A stretch of DNA of 64,000 nt. Source: Paramacrobiotus metropolitanus (taxonomy: Eukaryota > Tardigrada > Eutardigrada > Parachela > Macrobiotidae). This document shows positions 44,919-54,002 of this stretch, in pieces. The position numbers and the translations under genes were made by a program. Each line of letters begins with the position of its first letter. Positions within the stretch are counted from its first letter, which is position 1. The DNA lies in assembly GCF_019649055.1 (NCBI RefSeq), contig NW_026570227.1, positions 744,001 to 808,000 of the forward strand, in the 5' to 3' direction. The notes under the pieces are model-generated. The model ran no database searches, had not been told where the DNA came from, and was given only the letters and a program-made list of their open reading frames with translations.

Positions 44919-46727
44919 TTGTGGTTGTATTCTGCACGGGTCCTCGAAGTAGCCGTGGTGACAACTCCTGGCTCGTTCGTCTGAGGTTAGTGACCTTTGG
45001 CTCGCTTGCGGTCTAACCTCTTCCTGTGCTGTTGCGTCTTGTTCGCATTCGATTGGGGTCACGCTTTTGTCCTCAGAGGATATTTCGATGACCTCTGGGT
45101 CTTTTTGTGTTCGGTGACCTTTCAGCTGTTCGAGCGCCTTGTTACGAATTTCACTTGTAAACATCTGTTCCTCTTCGGCTATTCGTTTTAATACCCGTAA
45201 CCTTTCGCTCTTTTTATCCTTCCACACTTTAGCCGTTTTTATTCCCAGTGCCTCTGGTACTGGGATAGGCTTTGCATACTCCATGTCTGGCACAAGCGAT
45301 TGTTTCGCTGCAACTGCCGCTTCTTTCTGTGTGGCAATTATCTCTTCAAGCGTTGGTGACCTTTCGGTAGCAGGTCGTGGTTCGAAAAGGTTCGAAGTAC
45401 GTTCTGGTTCCAAGTTCTCAGTCGCTGGTGACCTTTCGTCTTCCTTTCCCAGTGCCTCTGGTACTGGGATAACTTTTTCGACATTTCCATTTTCTGTGGC
45501 TCCTTGTTCACAGTCATCTGCGATCATACTTCTCCCGTCCGGGGTAAATACGATCGCCTCATCCATGTCTGGCGCGAGCGGTTCCTTTTTCCTTTCGTCG
45601 ACTTTTTTGACATTTACGCTTTCGCTTTTCTTCTCCGGTGCCTCTGGTACCGGGATTATCCGTTGGCTAATCTCGTTCTGCTGCACTCTCGTCATTCCCG
45701 GTGCCTCTGGTACTGGGATGACCTTTTCTCTTCCCTTTTGTGTCAGCATTGTCCGGTTTAACGTGTTTTTGATCTCCTGCTGAATCATTTGCAACTGCTC
45801 AAATGGTGACAATTCTTTTCGCCTCATCTTTTTCTTTTCGTTTCCCGGTGCCTCTGGTACTGGGATTAGCGTTTTATTAGCAGTTTGAACATTTTCCTGT
45901 TTTACAAGTTCGGTGACCTTTCCGACTTGAACTTTGGCGACTGGTTTGGGGTCATCTTCTTTTTCTTCTTCCCCTTCGTTATCCATCAGTACGAACTTCT
46001 TCTCTAAGAAGTCGAATCCCAATAACACCTGTACGTCGTCGCACTTCGGTCGGACGTAGAATGAATGTTCGCTAGTCTTTCTTCTTAAGGTCACTGGTGC
46101 TACACAGTAATGCGTCACCAAGAATCCTGACGTCCCGCTAATTCCATTTATTTTCACCAATCTGTCTGGTGGTAATGGGAGCATGTGAAGTCCATTCTTC
46201 TCACAAAACGGTTTGCTGATCAACGACGTCTCAGCGCCGGTGTCCAACATTGCGTTGACCTTTATGTCTCCCACTTTCACTTCGTGTGTATATGCTTCAA
46301 TTCTCTTCGGTAACTTTCCATTTTGAATCTTCAAGGTGTGAATCTTACATTTCACAGGGATAAGCGATACTGGTCCCGGATCCATATCGGGAAGCACTTG
46401 TCCTTTTGCTAGAGTGCTATGACCTTTCAGTATCTCGCTCAGCTTATCAATCCTGTGTGGAACGTTAGTCCGAACATCGTAATATTTTCGCGGCTTTTCT
46501 TTATTTGTTCGCTTCTCTGTAGTCATTTTATCACCGGTGACCTTTTTAACATTCTGCACTTGCTCATTTGCTTTTGTGCTATCCGCGTGACCTTTAGTCA
46601 CTTCATTTATCGTCTGATGGATCAGTTCCTCTTTACGGTTTTCATTTCGTTTATCCCTCAACTTCTCAATGACTTCACTTGTTATTCGGTCCGCTCGCTT
46701 CAGTTCGTCTTCTTCGCTACCTTTCAT
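44916..46727 (-). CDS. Element B protease ORF (aspartic protease), 603 aa
   Basis: A retropepsin-like core lies at residues ~150-250: MLDTGAETSLI has the catalytic DTG, and VLLGFDFLEKK is the family's later ILGxDFL motif. The N-terminal third is Lys/Thr-rich. The C-terminal half carries five copies of IPVPEA(P/L)G or close variants. It ends CHHGYFEDPC...QPQ-stop, with further cysteines just past the TGA. ORF2 upstream and Pol downstream are in the same frame. It would cleave the Gag-Pol products. Confidence 0.8.
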   Translation of the reverse strand: MKGSEEDELKRADRITSEVIEKLRDKRNENRKEELIHQTINEVTKGHADSTKANEQVQNVKKVTGDKMTTEKRTNKEKPRKYYDVRTNVPHRIDKLSEILKGHSTLAKGQVLPDMDPGPVSLIPVKCKIHTLKIQNGKLPKRIEAYTHEVKVGDIKVNAMLDTGAETSLISKPFCEKNGLHMLPLPPDRLVKINGISGTSGFLVTHYCVAPVTLRRKTSEHSFYVRPKCDDVQVLLGFDFLEKKFVLMDNEGEEEKEDDPKPVAKVQVGKVTELVKQENVQTANKTLIPVPEAPGNEKKKMRRKELSPFEQLQMIQQEIKNTLNRTMLTQKGREKVIPVPEAPGMTRVQQNEISQRIIPVPEAPEKKSESVNVKKVDERKKEPLAPDMDEAIVFTPDGRSMIADDCEQGATENGNVEKVIPVPEALGKEDERSPATENLEPERTSNLFEPRPATERSPTLEEIIATQKEAAVAAKQSLVPDMEYAKPIPVPEALGIKTAKVWKDKKSERLRVLKRIAEEEQMFTSEIRNKALEQLKGHRTQKDPEVIEISSEDKSVTPIECEQDATAQEEVRPQASQRSLTSDERARSCHHGYFEDPCRIQPQ

Positions 46728-46745
46728 CTCATCTGGTGACCTTTC

Positions 46746-46748
46746 TTA
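46746..46748 (-). other. Single TAA stop between ORF2 and protease, same frame
   Basis: ACA-TAA-GAA-AGG-TCA. The frame stays open on both sides. The next ATG is 18 nt downstream, so re-initiation is possible; so is a mutation. Confidence 0.7.
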
Positions 46749-48257
46749 TGTAATCATATCATATCCTTTTTCGGTCATCCATTCGATCACCTTCGCGGAC
46801 ACTTCATTGTTCGTTTTCGTTGGGTCAATTTGCGAAGACATTCCATCTGTTCGGGCTGGTGACTTGTCATTGTCATCCTTTTGCAATGCCTCCGATAAGT
46901 CCCGTGACCTTTCAACTGCGCCACTCTGTTGCATTTGCGCCATCTCGTTTGACCGTCCTTTTTGTTCATTTTGCGCTAAGTCCTGTGACCTTTCGTTGCG
47001 CTTCATGACAAATCCGCCGTTTGTCAGCTTTTGTATGGGGACTTTTTCTCCATAATTCGGCGGTTTATCCTGTGGCGGAGCATTACGTGAATAATTCCAG
47101 TCAGCGCATGTCTTCTTATATTCCTCTGCGTTGAATGCTGGGACTGGGTTCGGTGACCCTTGGGTTGGTTTCCCCGTAACCAACTCTTCTAATCGCTTTC
47201 TTTCACATTGCGTTCGCAACTGTTGCATGTCCCAGTAATCCTCCTGTGACATTCCTGCTTTCTGCTTCGCTTTTGGCGTTACGGGTATCCACATCCCGTG
47301 ATTGCCATTCGGTCTGTAGGCCACTTTTTGCCACTTTTCCTTCTGTTGCAGAGTTACTGCATCAACAAGTGAGTCTTCGGAGTCCTGTTGTGCCAGTTCG
47401 CTATTCTTCTGCTGCGCTGTTCGCAGTGTCAAGTCTGTTTCTTGACCTTTTAACACGGCACTTTCACCGTGACCTTTAGCGTTCGCACTTGCTCCGCGAC
47501 CTTTCATTTGAACTTTTCCAACGGAAGGTGACTTTTCATCTTTACTAATAACGATGATATTCTGCTTAATCCATTCTTGCCTTGCCAGCTTCTCTTCTTC
47601 GTTTTCTGAACAATTCCAAAACTTTGGCTTTGGCTTCCCGTAACAATCGCAACTTGGCTCGATCGCCTTATCGTTTTTTGCTAAAAATTTTCGGAATTTC
47701 GCATGCTGCTCGTTTTCTTCTTGCGCAGCATCGTTCTGCGGTTTCTTCTGATTCAGCAGCGCCTGTTTAATCTTTGCATTCCGTTGTGCGCGTCGTTGTG
47801 CTAGCACTTCTTCGCTGCAGTACGGTGACCTTTCGTTTTGCTGCACTTTTTGCAATGTCGCGCTACCGTCACGACAATTTCCACTCGCAGTACCATTCTG
47901 CGGTGACCTTTGGTCCCGTTGCGCGTTTCCACTCGCAGTACCATTCTGCGGTGACCATTTGTCCACTTGAACGTTTCCACTCGCAGTACCATTCTGCGGT
48001 GACCTTTCACTTTGTGACGGTATTCCTATAACCGTTCCATATCCTTTTTGCGATGACGGCATCCATATAGCCGTTTCTCTTTGCTGTGGCGGCATCCATC
48101 TAGCCGTTTCCTTTTGCGCTGACGGCATCCATATAGCCGTTGCAGTGGTCACATTCACTGCAGTACCATTCTGCAGTGGTGACCTTTCCCTTTTATCCGG
48201 TGGTTTAGGGTCGGGTCGATCAGTAGGCTCACCGGTGCCTACTGATCTTGCCCGTTT
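46746..48257 (-). CDS. Element B ORF2, entered by -1 frameshift from Gag
   Basis: The open frame extends upstream to 48554, but that part is an off-frame reading of the RGG-rich Gag tail and is not real. True entry is at the GGGAAAC slip site (48260-48254), giving RARSVGTGEP... The protein is Gln/Asn/Lys-rich with four RSP(L)QNGTA(S/V) repeats, WMP repeats (IWMPSAQKE, RWMPPQQRE) and a Cys-rich CDCYGKPKPKFWNC. It ends at TAA (46748-46746), after which the same frame continues (ERSPDE) into the protease ORF. No known enzyme motif; a linker or RNA-binding role in a Gag-Pol precursor is inferred. Confidence 0.6.
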   Translation of the reverse strand, partial: KRARSVGTGEPTDRPDPKPPDKRERSPLQNGTAVNVTTATAIWMPSAQKETARWMPPQQRETAIWMPSSQKGYGTVIGIPSQSERSPQNGTASGNVQVDKWSPQNGTASGNAQRDQRSPQNGTASGNCRDGSATLQKVQQNERSPYCSEEVLAQRRAQRNAKIKQALLNQKKPQNDAAQEENEQHAKFRKFLAKNDKAIEPSCDCYGKPKPKFWNCSENEEEKLARQEWIKQNIIVISKDEKSPSVGKVQMKGRGASANAKGHGESAVLKGQETDLTLRTAQQKNSELAQQDSEDSLVDAVTLQQKEKWQKVAYRPNGNHGMWIPVTPKAKQKAGMSQEDYWDMQQLRTQCERKRLEELVTGKPTQGSPNPVPAFNAEEYKKTCADWNYSRNAPPQDKPPNYGEKVPIQKLTNGGFVMKRNERSQDLAQNEQKGRSNEMAQMQQSGAVERSRDLSEALQKDDNDKSPARTDGMSSQIDPTKTNNEVSAKVIEWMTEKGYDMIT

Positions 48258-48260
48258 CCC
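48218..48260 (-). promoter_or_regulatory. -1 ribosomal frameshift signal at the end of Gag
   Basis: On the minus strand GGGAAAC (48260-48254) fits X-XXY-YYZ in the Gag tail frame (G-GGA-AAC). A 6-nt spacer follows. Then comes a perfect 11-bp stem GATCAGTAGGC/GCCTACTGATC (48247-48237 and 48228-48218) with an 8-nt loop. The Gag TAG (48241-48239) lies in the stem. The -1 frame leads straight into ORF2. Confidence 0.8.
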
Positions 48261-51200
48261 TGAACCGGCGCCCCTCCTTGTTGCGCGCCCTGCACATTCC
48301 CTTGCGCTTGCTCGTTCACCGGGCCACCTCCGTTTGGCTGGCCACCACCCTGTTGGTAGTTTCCTTGGCCGCCGCCATTGTTCTGGCCTCCTCTGAAGTT
48401 TCCGCGGCCGAAGCCTCTGTTTCTTCCTCTGAAGCCGCCGCGGCCGAAGCCACCACGGCCGTAGCCACCGTTCTGGCCACCGCCATTTCCATTTCCATAG
48501 TTCCCGTTTCCATTCCCTTGTTGGTTTTGGAAGTTTGCTTTGTGCTGATACCATTGGGTGATGAGGTCATATCCGTTATTTACTTATTTACCGCTAGGCG
48601 CCAACCACCAAGCCCGCGCAGTCGTTGCCACTCGTTGAAGGCGAACAGGTTCGGGTTCTGTTCTGGTGGTGTGTTAGCGAATTTGCATCCCTGGGTCTGG
48701 TGGTTGCCGTACATACAGTACTGACACATCTGCACGTTGTTCGCCACCCATCCATCGATCATCTGGAACTTGAATTCGGTTCGTGACCCTTGATTTTGCT
48801 GGTTATTGTTCTGGTTTCCTCTGTTTGGCTGAAAGTTGCCTTGACCTTGACCTTGATTCTGGAAATTTCCTTGTCCTCCGTTCCAGTTTGCATTTCCATA
48901 TCCGTATCCATTTCCACCAAAATTTCCGTTCCCCGCTCCTTGTTGTGGTATTCCAACGTTCATTGGGGCCACGTTCTGTGGAGCTGGTGGAGCCACATTC
49001 TGAGGTGTCGGTTTCACTTGAGCCGCCGCCTGTATTGCAGCTACCATGGCGTACGTGAGTGGCTGTCCCGTCTGGCTGTCGATAAAGGTCACTTCTTTGG
49101 TGACCTCTTGCGCCGGGGCCTCCCTGCGGTATTCAACCGGCTGCTGGACTGGTGCAGCTGCCATCCTCTGTTGTGGTACGTTTTCGACTTGACCTTGGCG
49201 GATGGTCACGTATTCCTGATTACGTTGACCTTTAGGCGCTTTATATTTATCTTCTCCCGCTGACCAGTGACGGAAGAAATCTTTGATTTCGGTTGGAGTC
49301 CTGCACTGTTGCGTGCGCAGTGCTTTATAAAGGTCACCATCCACTCTGCATCCTTCGATCAGGAAATTGACTGCCTGCTTTTCAGTTATAATCCGTTTCG
49401 CTTTGTATTTCATGATCGCTTGATAAAACTGATCAAGAGATTCTTTTCCAAGGTCAAATTTTCTTGCCATGGCTTCTCGTAATCCAAGGACTTCTTCATC
49501 ACGATCTCCATATTCATCTTTGAATTTGGCCAGCCATTCCGTAATTGTATATTCTGTTTCCTCCTGGAGTGCGATCTCTCTCTCTCCTTCGAACCAGGTT
49601 TTCGCTGGTCCTTTCACCGCGCTGGCTATCTCAATTAAGATCTGGTCGTCGGTGAGGTGATACGTTCGTTGGGTATCTCTAACCAGTTGTGTCCAACCAT
49701 TCACTGCGTCACGACTTCCGTCAAAGGTCACCAATGTCGTTTTCCGTGCCATCGAATTGAGTGCATTTACCAATTTCTGTGTCGGATCTTGATCTGCTGC
49801 ACTAGAATCACTGTCTTCTTCTTCCCGGTTTTGCTTCGCCTTTGCGTAGCGGGACTTCCTCGGGCGTTCTTGACGGCTCGGTGGTCTATCCCGCTGTCCT
49901 TCTTTGATGAAGACATTAGTTTCGATATGCTGGGGAAACTGAGAAGGGTCACCTCGATTCGTAAGCGAATAACTTTCCGATGGTGGCTCTTTGTCATCTT
50001 TGGCCTTTTCCCCGTCCTTTTCGTTTTTGACACTTCCTCTGCCGGTACCAGTTCGTAGCGGCATGTCGAAGTGGAAGCTTTTGCCCGTGCCCATTTCATG
50101 CGCCTTGCTGTAACTGGGCGGCGGTGATTCCACTGTTGCTGTTCTACCGCCATATTGCAGAAGCTGCTCGTCTTTGTGCTTGTTGGATATATTGAGAGCC
50201 TTATTTTCATCCTCAAGGCGACGGACTTTCAACTGGACTTCCTCTTTCTCCGTTTTCAAGTTCTGATTCTCCTCCTTGACCTTTAACATATGTTGGTGGA
50301 GTTGGAAAGTCTTTTCCTGAATGACCTTTTCAGTGTCATTCTCCAACCTTTTAATGTGTTCCGCCAACTGGGTCACATCCCTTTCCAACTTTATGTATTC
50401 CTCGGCTGCTGCTTTCAGTTGATTTTTCGACTGGGTGACCTCATCTTCTCTTGTCATCGCCGTTTGGGTCATATCGATCAACTCTGTGTTGAGTCTGATA
50501 ATCTCCTGTGTTTTCTGGTGAACAATTTGTTGCCACTCTTTGTCCTTCAACTCAAGCGCCGTGACCTTTATGTCCAAGAGGTGTGCTTCATGCTCCCACC
50601 TCATGCCCTGTTCGGCGATTGTCTTAGCGGTTCCTTTTAACTCGTTGATCTCTGCGGTAACCTTTCGGTTATCTTCTTTCAACGCCTGGTTCTCTTCTTG
50701 ATGTTCCTTGGTCACCCTGGCGGCTTCATCGGCCCTTCTCTGGTGATCATATGATTCCTTGTGGAGGATCCCAATATTCTTATCACGCAGCTTCAGGTCA
50801 TTCCTGAGCTTAAACACTTCGGTGGTGTTCGTCAGCAATCGCTGGGTGGCCTCGGCGAGTTTGGTTGCGTATTCATCTCTTTTCGTTTCAGCTTCGGTGA
50901 CCTTTAGTTTCAGTGAGTCGCATTCGTCCTTCAATTCCACTAAGTGCCGTGACCTTTCGGCTGATTCTTCTGACATGCTCTCGTTGAGGTCACTGACTGC
51001 AAGATGACCTTCCATTTCTCTGTCATCTGCCATTTTCAAATATTCGTCGGCCAATTCCTTTTGTCTTTCATATTTCACTTTCCAACCGTCTGCGGCACTT
51101 TGAAGGTCACCCTGTTGCTGTTCCAGATCAAACAGGCGGTTCTCAAGTGCCGTCAGTCTTTCTCGGTATTCTCGTTTCCGCTTGTCCGCTTGTCGTTCGT

Positions 51201-51966
51201 TAACTTCCAGTTCATTTTCCAATTCGCTGACACGTCTTCTCAAAGTTAACGTGGGGCTGTTCGGTGACGGCGGTCGTACATTGATGACCTTTCCAGTTTG
51301 TGTCCGTTCAATGAGGTGCTCTGGTATGTCTTTGAAAGGTGTCATCCCTTCAGCGCGGTCAGCTTGTCTCATTGCAGATTGGAAGGACATATTCATCGTC
51401 ATTTCATCGTCCGTGAAGTATGATTCATTTGACTCATCTGACACCATTGGAGTGGCCCAAAGGTCATCGTCTACAGTCTTATCGTTCAATGAAAGGTCAT
51501 CCAATCCCATTCCAACCAGTTCCATTTTGGTGACCTTTGTCGTTTCAACTTCCATTTGAGTCAGGTTCGCATTTTTATTCTGCTCATGCATTCCGCTAGT
51601 GGTAGCATCCAACTGTGATGCTCCAACTAGTTCCGCTATTCTTCCTGTGGACTTATCCTCCCCGGTGACCTTTGTCTGGTTCATCGGATCACTTCCCGCC
51701 GTAGACGCGGGAGTGTGCTTCTGGTCGTCGCTGGAACTTTCCTGATTGGCGACCGCCTCGAGCGCCTTCTGATAAGTGCTATCAGAGCCTCGTGAATCCT
51801 TCTTCTCGAATGCCTTGGGCGCTCGAGTGTTCCGCTCATGTCCAACTGGACGTGAGTACGGGTACAGATCCTTTTTGTACGGGTTTGGTGCGCTTTGCTG
51901 TGAGCTGCGGGAGCTTTTGCTTCCCTGACTGCTGTTGGATGTCGGTTCCTCTTGGTCTTTGTCCAT
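48239..51966 (-). CDS. gag: Element B Gag: coiled coil, capsid, zinc knuckle, RGG tail (frame broken at 48580)
   Basis: The start is the ATG at 51966, as in A and C; an upstream ATG at 52011 is not conserved. Residues 1-230 are Ser-rich, and ~230-650 is a long coiled coil, unusual for Gag. The capsid has TFDGSRDAVNGW, KGPAKTWFEGE and EWLAKFKDEYGDR. A CCHC knuckle CX2CX4HX4C (CQYCMYGNHQTQGC) lies near 1090-1105. The continuous ORF stops at 48580 because GTAAATAA is tandemly duplicated (48576-48591). Element C lacks the extra 8 bp and runs on in frame. Past it the tail is Gly/Asn/Gln-rich with GRGGFGRGGFRGR, ending at TAG 48241-48239. It packages the RNA. Confidence 0.85.
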
Positions 51967-53425
51967 GTTGATCGGATAACTTGGACGCTCCTGCCAATTG
52001 TTCTCACACACACGTTATTGTATGGTTTATTCAATTTTCCTAAAGGTCATTCTGTACCTCCGAAATTTTTCTAAGTCCTTATTAAAGGTCACTCTTCGAC
52101 TGAAAAGTTTCGACTAAGTCCCGTGTAAAGGTCACTTTTTCGATAAAAAGTTCGAGAGATTTGCCCTAAAAGGTCACTTTTCGGACAAAACTTCGAAACA
52201 GCTTTTACAGTTCGAAACACGTTAGCGAATGAAATCCTACAGCTGCTGATATCGCTGTACCACTATCCAGTTCAATTTAACTTCGATAAAGGTCACCGTT
52301 CGTCAGTTTCAGATCATAAAGGTCACTTAAATAGGTCAATTTGGTCAATTCCAACTTTTCAGTAAGGGTCACTTTTCAAAGTCAGCGGTCACGTTCTGAT
52401 CTCAAAGGTCCCTTTCCGACTCGATTCAACTCAAAAGGTTACTTTCCAACTCAATTTCTGTTAAAAGGTCACTTTCCCGTTCAATTCAAGTTAAAGGTCA
52501 CTTTTAAGCTCAATTCGATCAAAGGTCACTTTTCCTTTGTCTCAACTCAAAAGGTCACTTTTCGTCTCAATTATCTTATCTCAAATCAAATTTCCCATTA
52601 CAGCTAGAGTTTAGCGGAAAATCCCCATTCGGGTTGTTTACTTCGTTCTGATTGGTCCGCTAGCTCAAAATATTCAGTTCAAATTTCGGCCAATCACAGC
52701 TCAGATAACTGACCAATCACGTTAGTCCACTTAAATTTTAGATCTGCCTGACGTCACGGTCAACGGCCAGACATGCACGCCGCGTGCAAAACTCCGCCTA
52801 CTTCTACGCTCAGCTCAGTACGGACCAATAAAAATTGTCAATTTTACCAACTAGCCAATCCCGTAATTAATAACAGTTTTTCTACCTGTTAACCGTCCGT
52901 TCCACGGGAAAGTGATCCAGATGATCCAATTCCTCTCCACCGTCCGTTCCCGCGCTGCCGTTTTTCCGTAGCGGTTGTGCCGCCCGCTTTTCAAATGCTA
53001 CTGTGCCGGCTGACTGCCGTAGCAACAGTAGTGGTACGCTCTACACCAGTTTGGTGGAGTCTGATCTGTCTTTTCCGTACGCCCCTTTCGGCGTTTCGGC
53101 GCTTCTGCCCCACGGCTTAGGATTCGCTGAATCCTTGCCGAGTACCAGTGACACCAGTGTAGGTCTTCGCTGAAGACTCTACACCGAGTAACACTGGCGA
53201 CTGCTCTCTTGAACTCTTGCACAGTCCCTGCAACAGTACAGGTCTTCGCTGAAGACGCTGCACCGAAAACAAGGCTGGAAATCCACGTCAGATGAGGAAC
53301 TTGCACCGCTTGTGGTGTTGCGCTTTGCTGTGGTACAGACCTGTGCCTTACTGGTCGGGTTTCACATCAGATAACAGGCCAACTTTGCCTGACACAAATC
53401 AAATCAAATTCAGAGAACCGCTGTC
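51967..53425 (-). other. Element B 5' leader with clustered TGACCTTT words
   Basis: From 52039 to 52570 about ten AAAGGTCA copies are all on the plus strand (TGACCTTT in element sense), spaced roughly 30-60 bp and mostly followed by CTTTT. The stretch 52640-52800 resembles the element A leader. No ORF of its own. Confidence 0.75.
53113..53256 (-). promoter_or_regulatory. Three leader hairpins of element B sharing TTC-AGC-GAA
   Basis: Stems on the plus strand: AGGATTC-GCT-GAATCCT (about 53120-53136), GTGTAG-GTCTTC-GCT-GAAGAC...CTACAC (53157-53184) and GTCTTC-GCT-GAAGAC (53242-53256). Element C has three at the same place, one as AGGCTTC-AGC-GAAGCCT: an A-T pair replaced by C-G, which supports the stem. 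Candidate packaging or dimerisation signals. Confidence 0.6.
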
Positions 53426-53438
53426 GGCTCTGCTACCA
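53426..53438 (-). other. Primer-binding site of element B, initiator tRNA-Met
   Basis: TGGTAGCAGAGCC on the minus strand directly abuts the LTR at 53439. The first 11 nt pair with animal initiator tRNA-Met. Confidence 0.85.
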
Positions 53439-53773
53439 TCTAATGCTAGATCCAACTGTGATCCAGATACGGAGACCTAAACGGAATAGATCCCGTGGAA
53501 GTGAGCAATGCGATCTGGATTGCGAACTACGCGAAATCACGAAACGTCGCACCGCTAATTGCTGACTTTTTAATAAATTGAAAATCCCGACAACAGAAAA
53601 TCAATAATGATCGGCGCAGCTCGATCGTAAAGCGTGGAGCCCGTTCAACAGTATGTATTACTGTGCAGCACGTGCTATGCCGCGCCCACTAACAAAACGT
53701 AAGTCAATCAGAGGCGAGACACAACACGTAGCGTAGCGTTGCGGACGTGAACGCTAGTGAACCCCCGCTCACA
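53439..53773 (-). repeat. 5' LTR of element B (335 bp)
   Basis: Identical to 29261-29595. It is followed on the right by the second GAAC target copy (53774-53777). Confidence 0.95.
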
Positions 53774-53903
53774 GAACCATTGCAAGAGAAAGGAGAACTG
53801 TTCTGCTGTGATCACGTCGAAATTGCAAAATGCATGAAAATTCCCAGTAAACGTAAACAACTTACTCGCCGTTCTTTGGACTCTGCTGCGTTGCACCTGC
53901 AAG
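53774..53903 (+). pseudogene. KDZ-like gene, exon d, right half
   Basis: It starts with the second GAAC and continues the frame from 29260 as PLQEKGELFCCDHVEIAKCMK. It ends at the donor AAG|GTAAGG. Read as a whole, exon d carries a second cysteine motif (CCDH...C) of the KDZ-like protein. Confidence 0.6.
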
Positions 53904-54002
53904 GTAAGGTTGCCAATAAACGTTTTGCATTCAGGATCGTATGAACACGGCGTTACCCTACGTTGTCTTGTTGAATTTTTTAGTGTATTTTGGCACTTGT
54001 AG

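Larger units (their letters stand above)
29261..53773 (-). mobile_element. Element B: complete 24.5-kb Ty3/gypsy LTR retrotransposon
   Basis: Two 335-bp LTRs, identical as far as I can read, bound a 23.8-kb interior with seven ORFs on the minus strand. GAAC is duplicated at 29257-29260 and 53774-53777. PBS is initiator tRNA-Met. RT (YIDD), RNase H, HHCC/DDE integrase and GPY/F-like tail in Pol place it in Ty3/gypsy (Metaviridae-type). Identical LTRs indicate very recent insertion. Three large ORFs follow Pol where env would sit, but they have no signal peptide or membrane anchor. A dispersed AAAGGTCA octamer fills the element. Frame defects (8-bp duplication in gag, two stops before Pol) suggest this copy may have been mobilised in trans, or that the breaks are recoded. 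Confidence 0.95.

Noticed and set aside
48260-48554. N-terminal ~100 residues (Trp/Arg-rich) of the 602-aa open frame
   Set aside because: They are an off-frame reading of the Gly/Arg-rich Gag tail; entry is by frameshift near 48254.
31000-52000. Many plus-strand ORFs across element B (for example 45139-45783, 48248-48724)
   Set aside because: Ser/Phe-rich antisense shadows of the long minus-strand ORFs, with no motifs of their own.
29820-52570. AAAGGTCA as ordinary nuclear-receptor response elements
   Set aside because: AGGTCA is indeed the classical half-site and binding is possible, but promoter use does not explain copies spread evenly through 20 kb of coding DNA. Kept only as an alternative reader.
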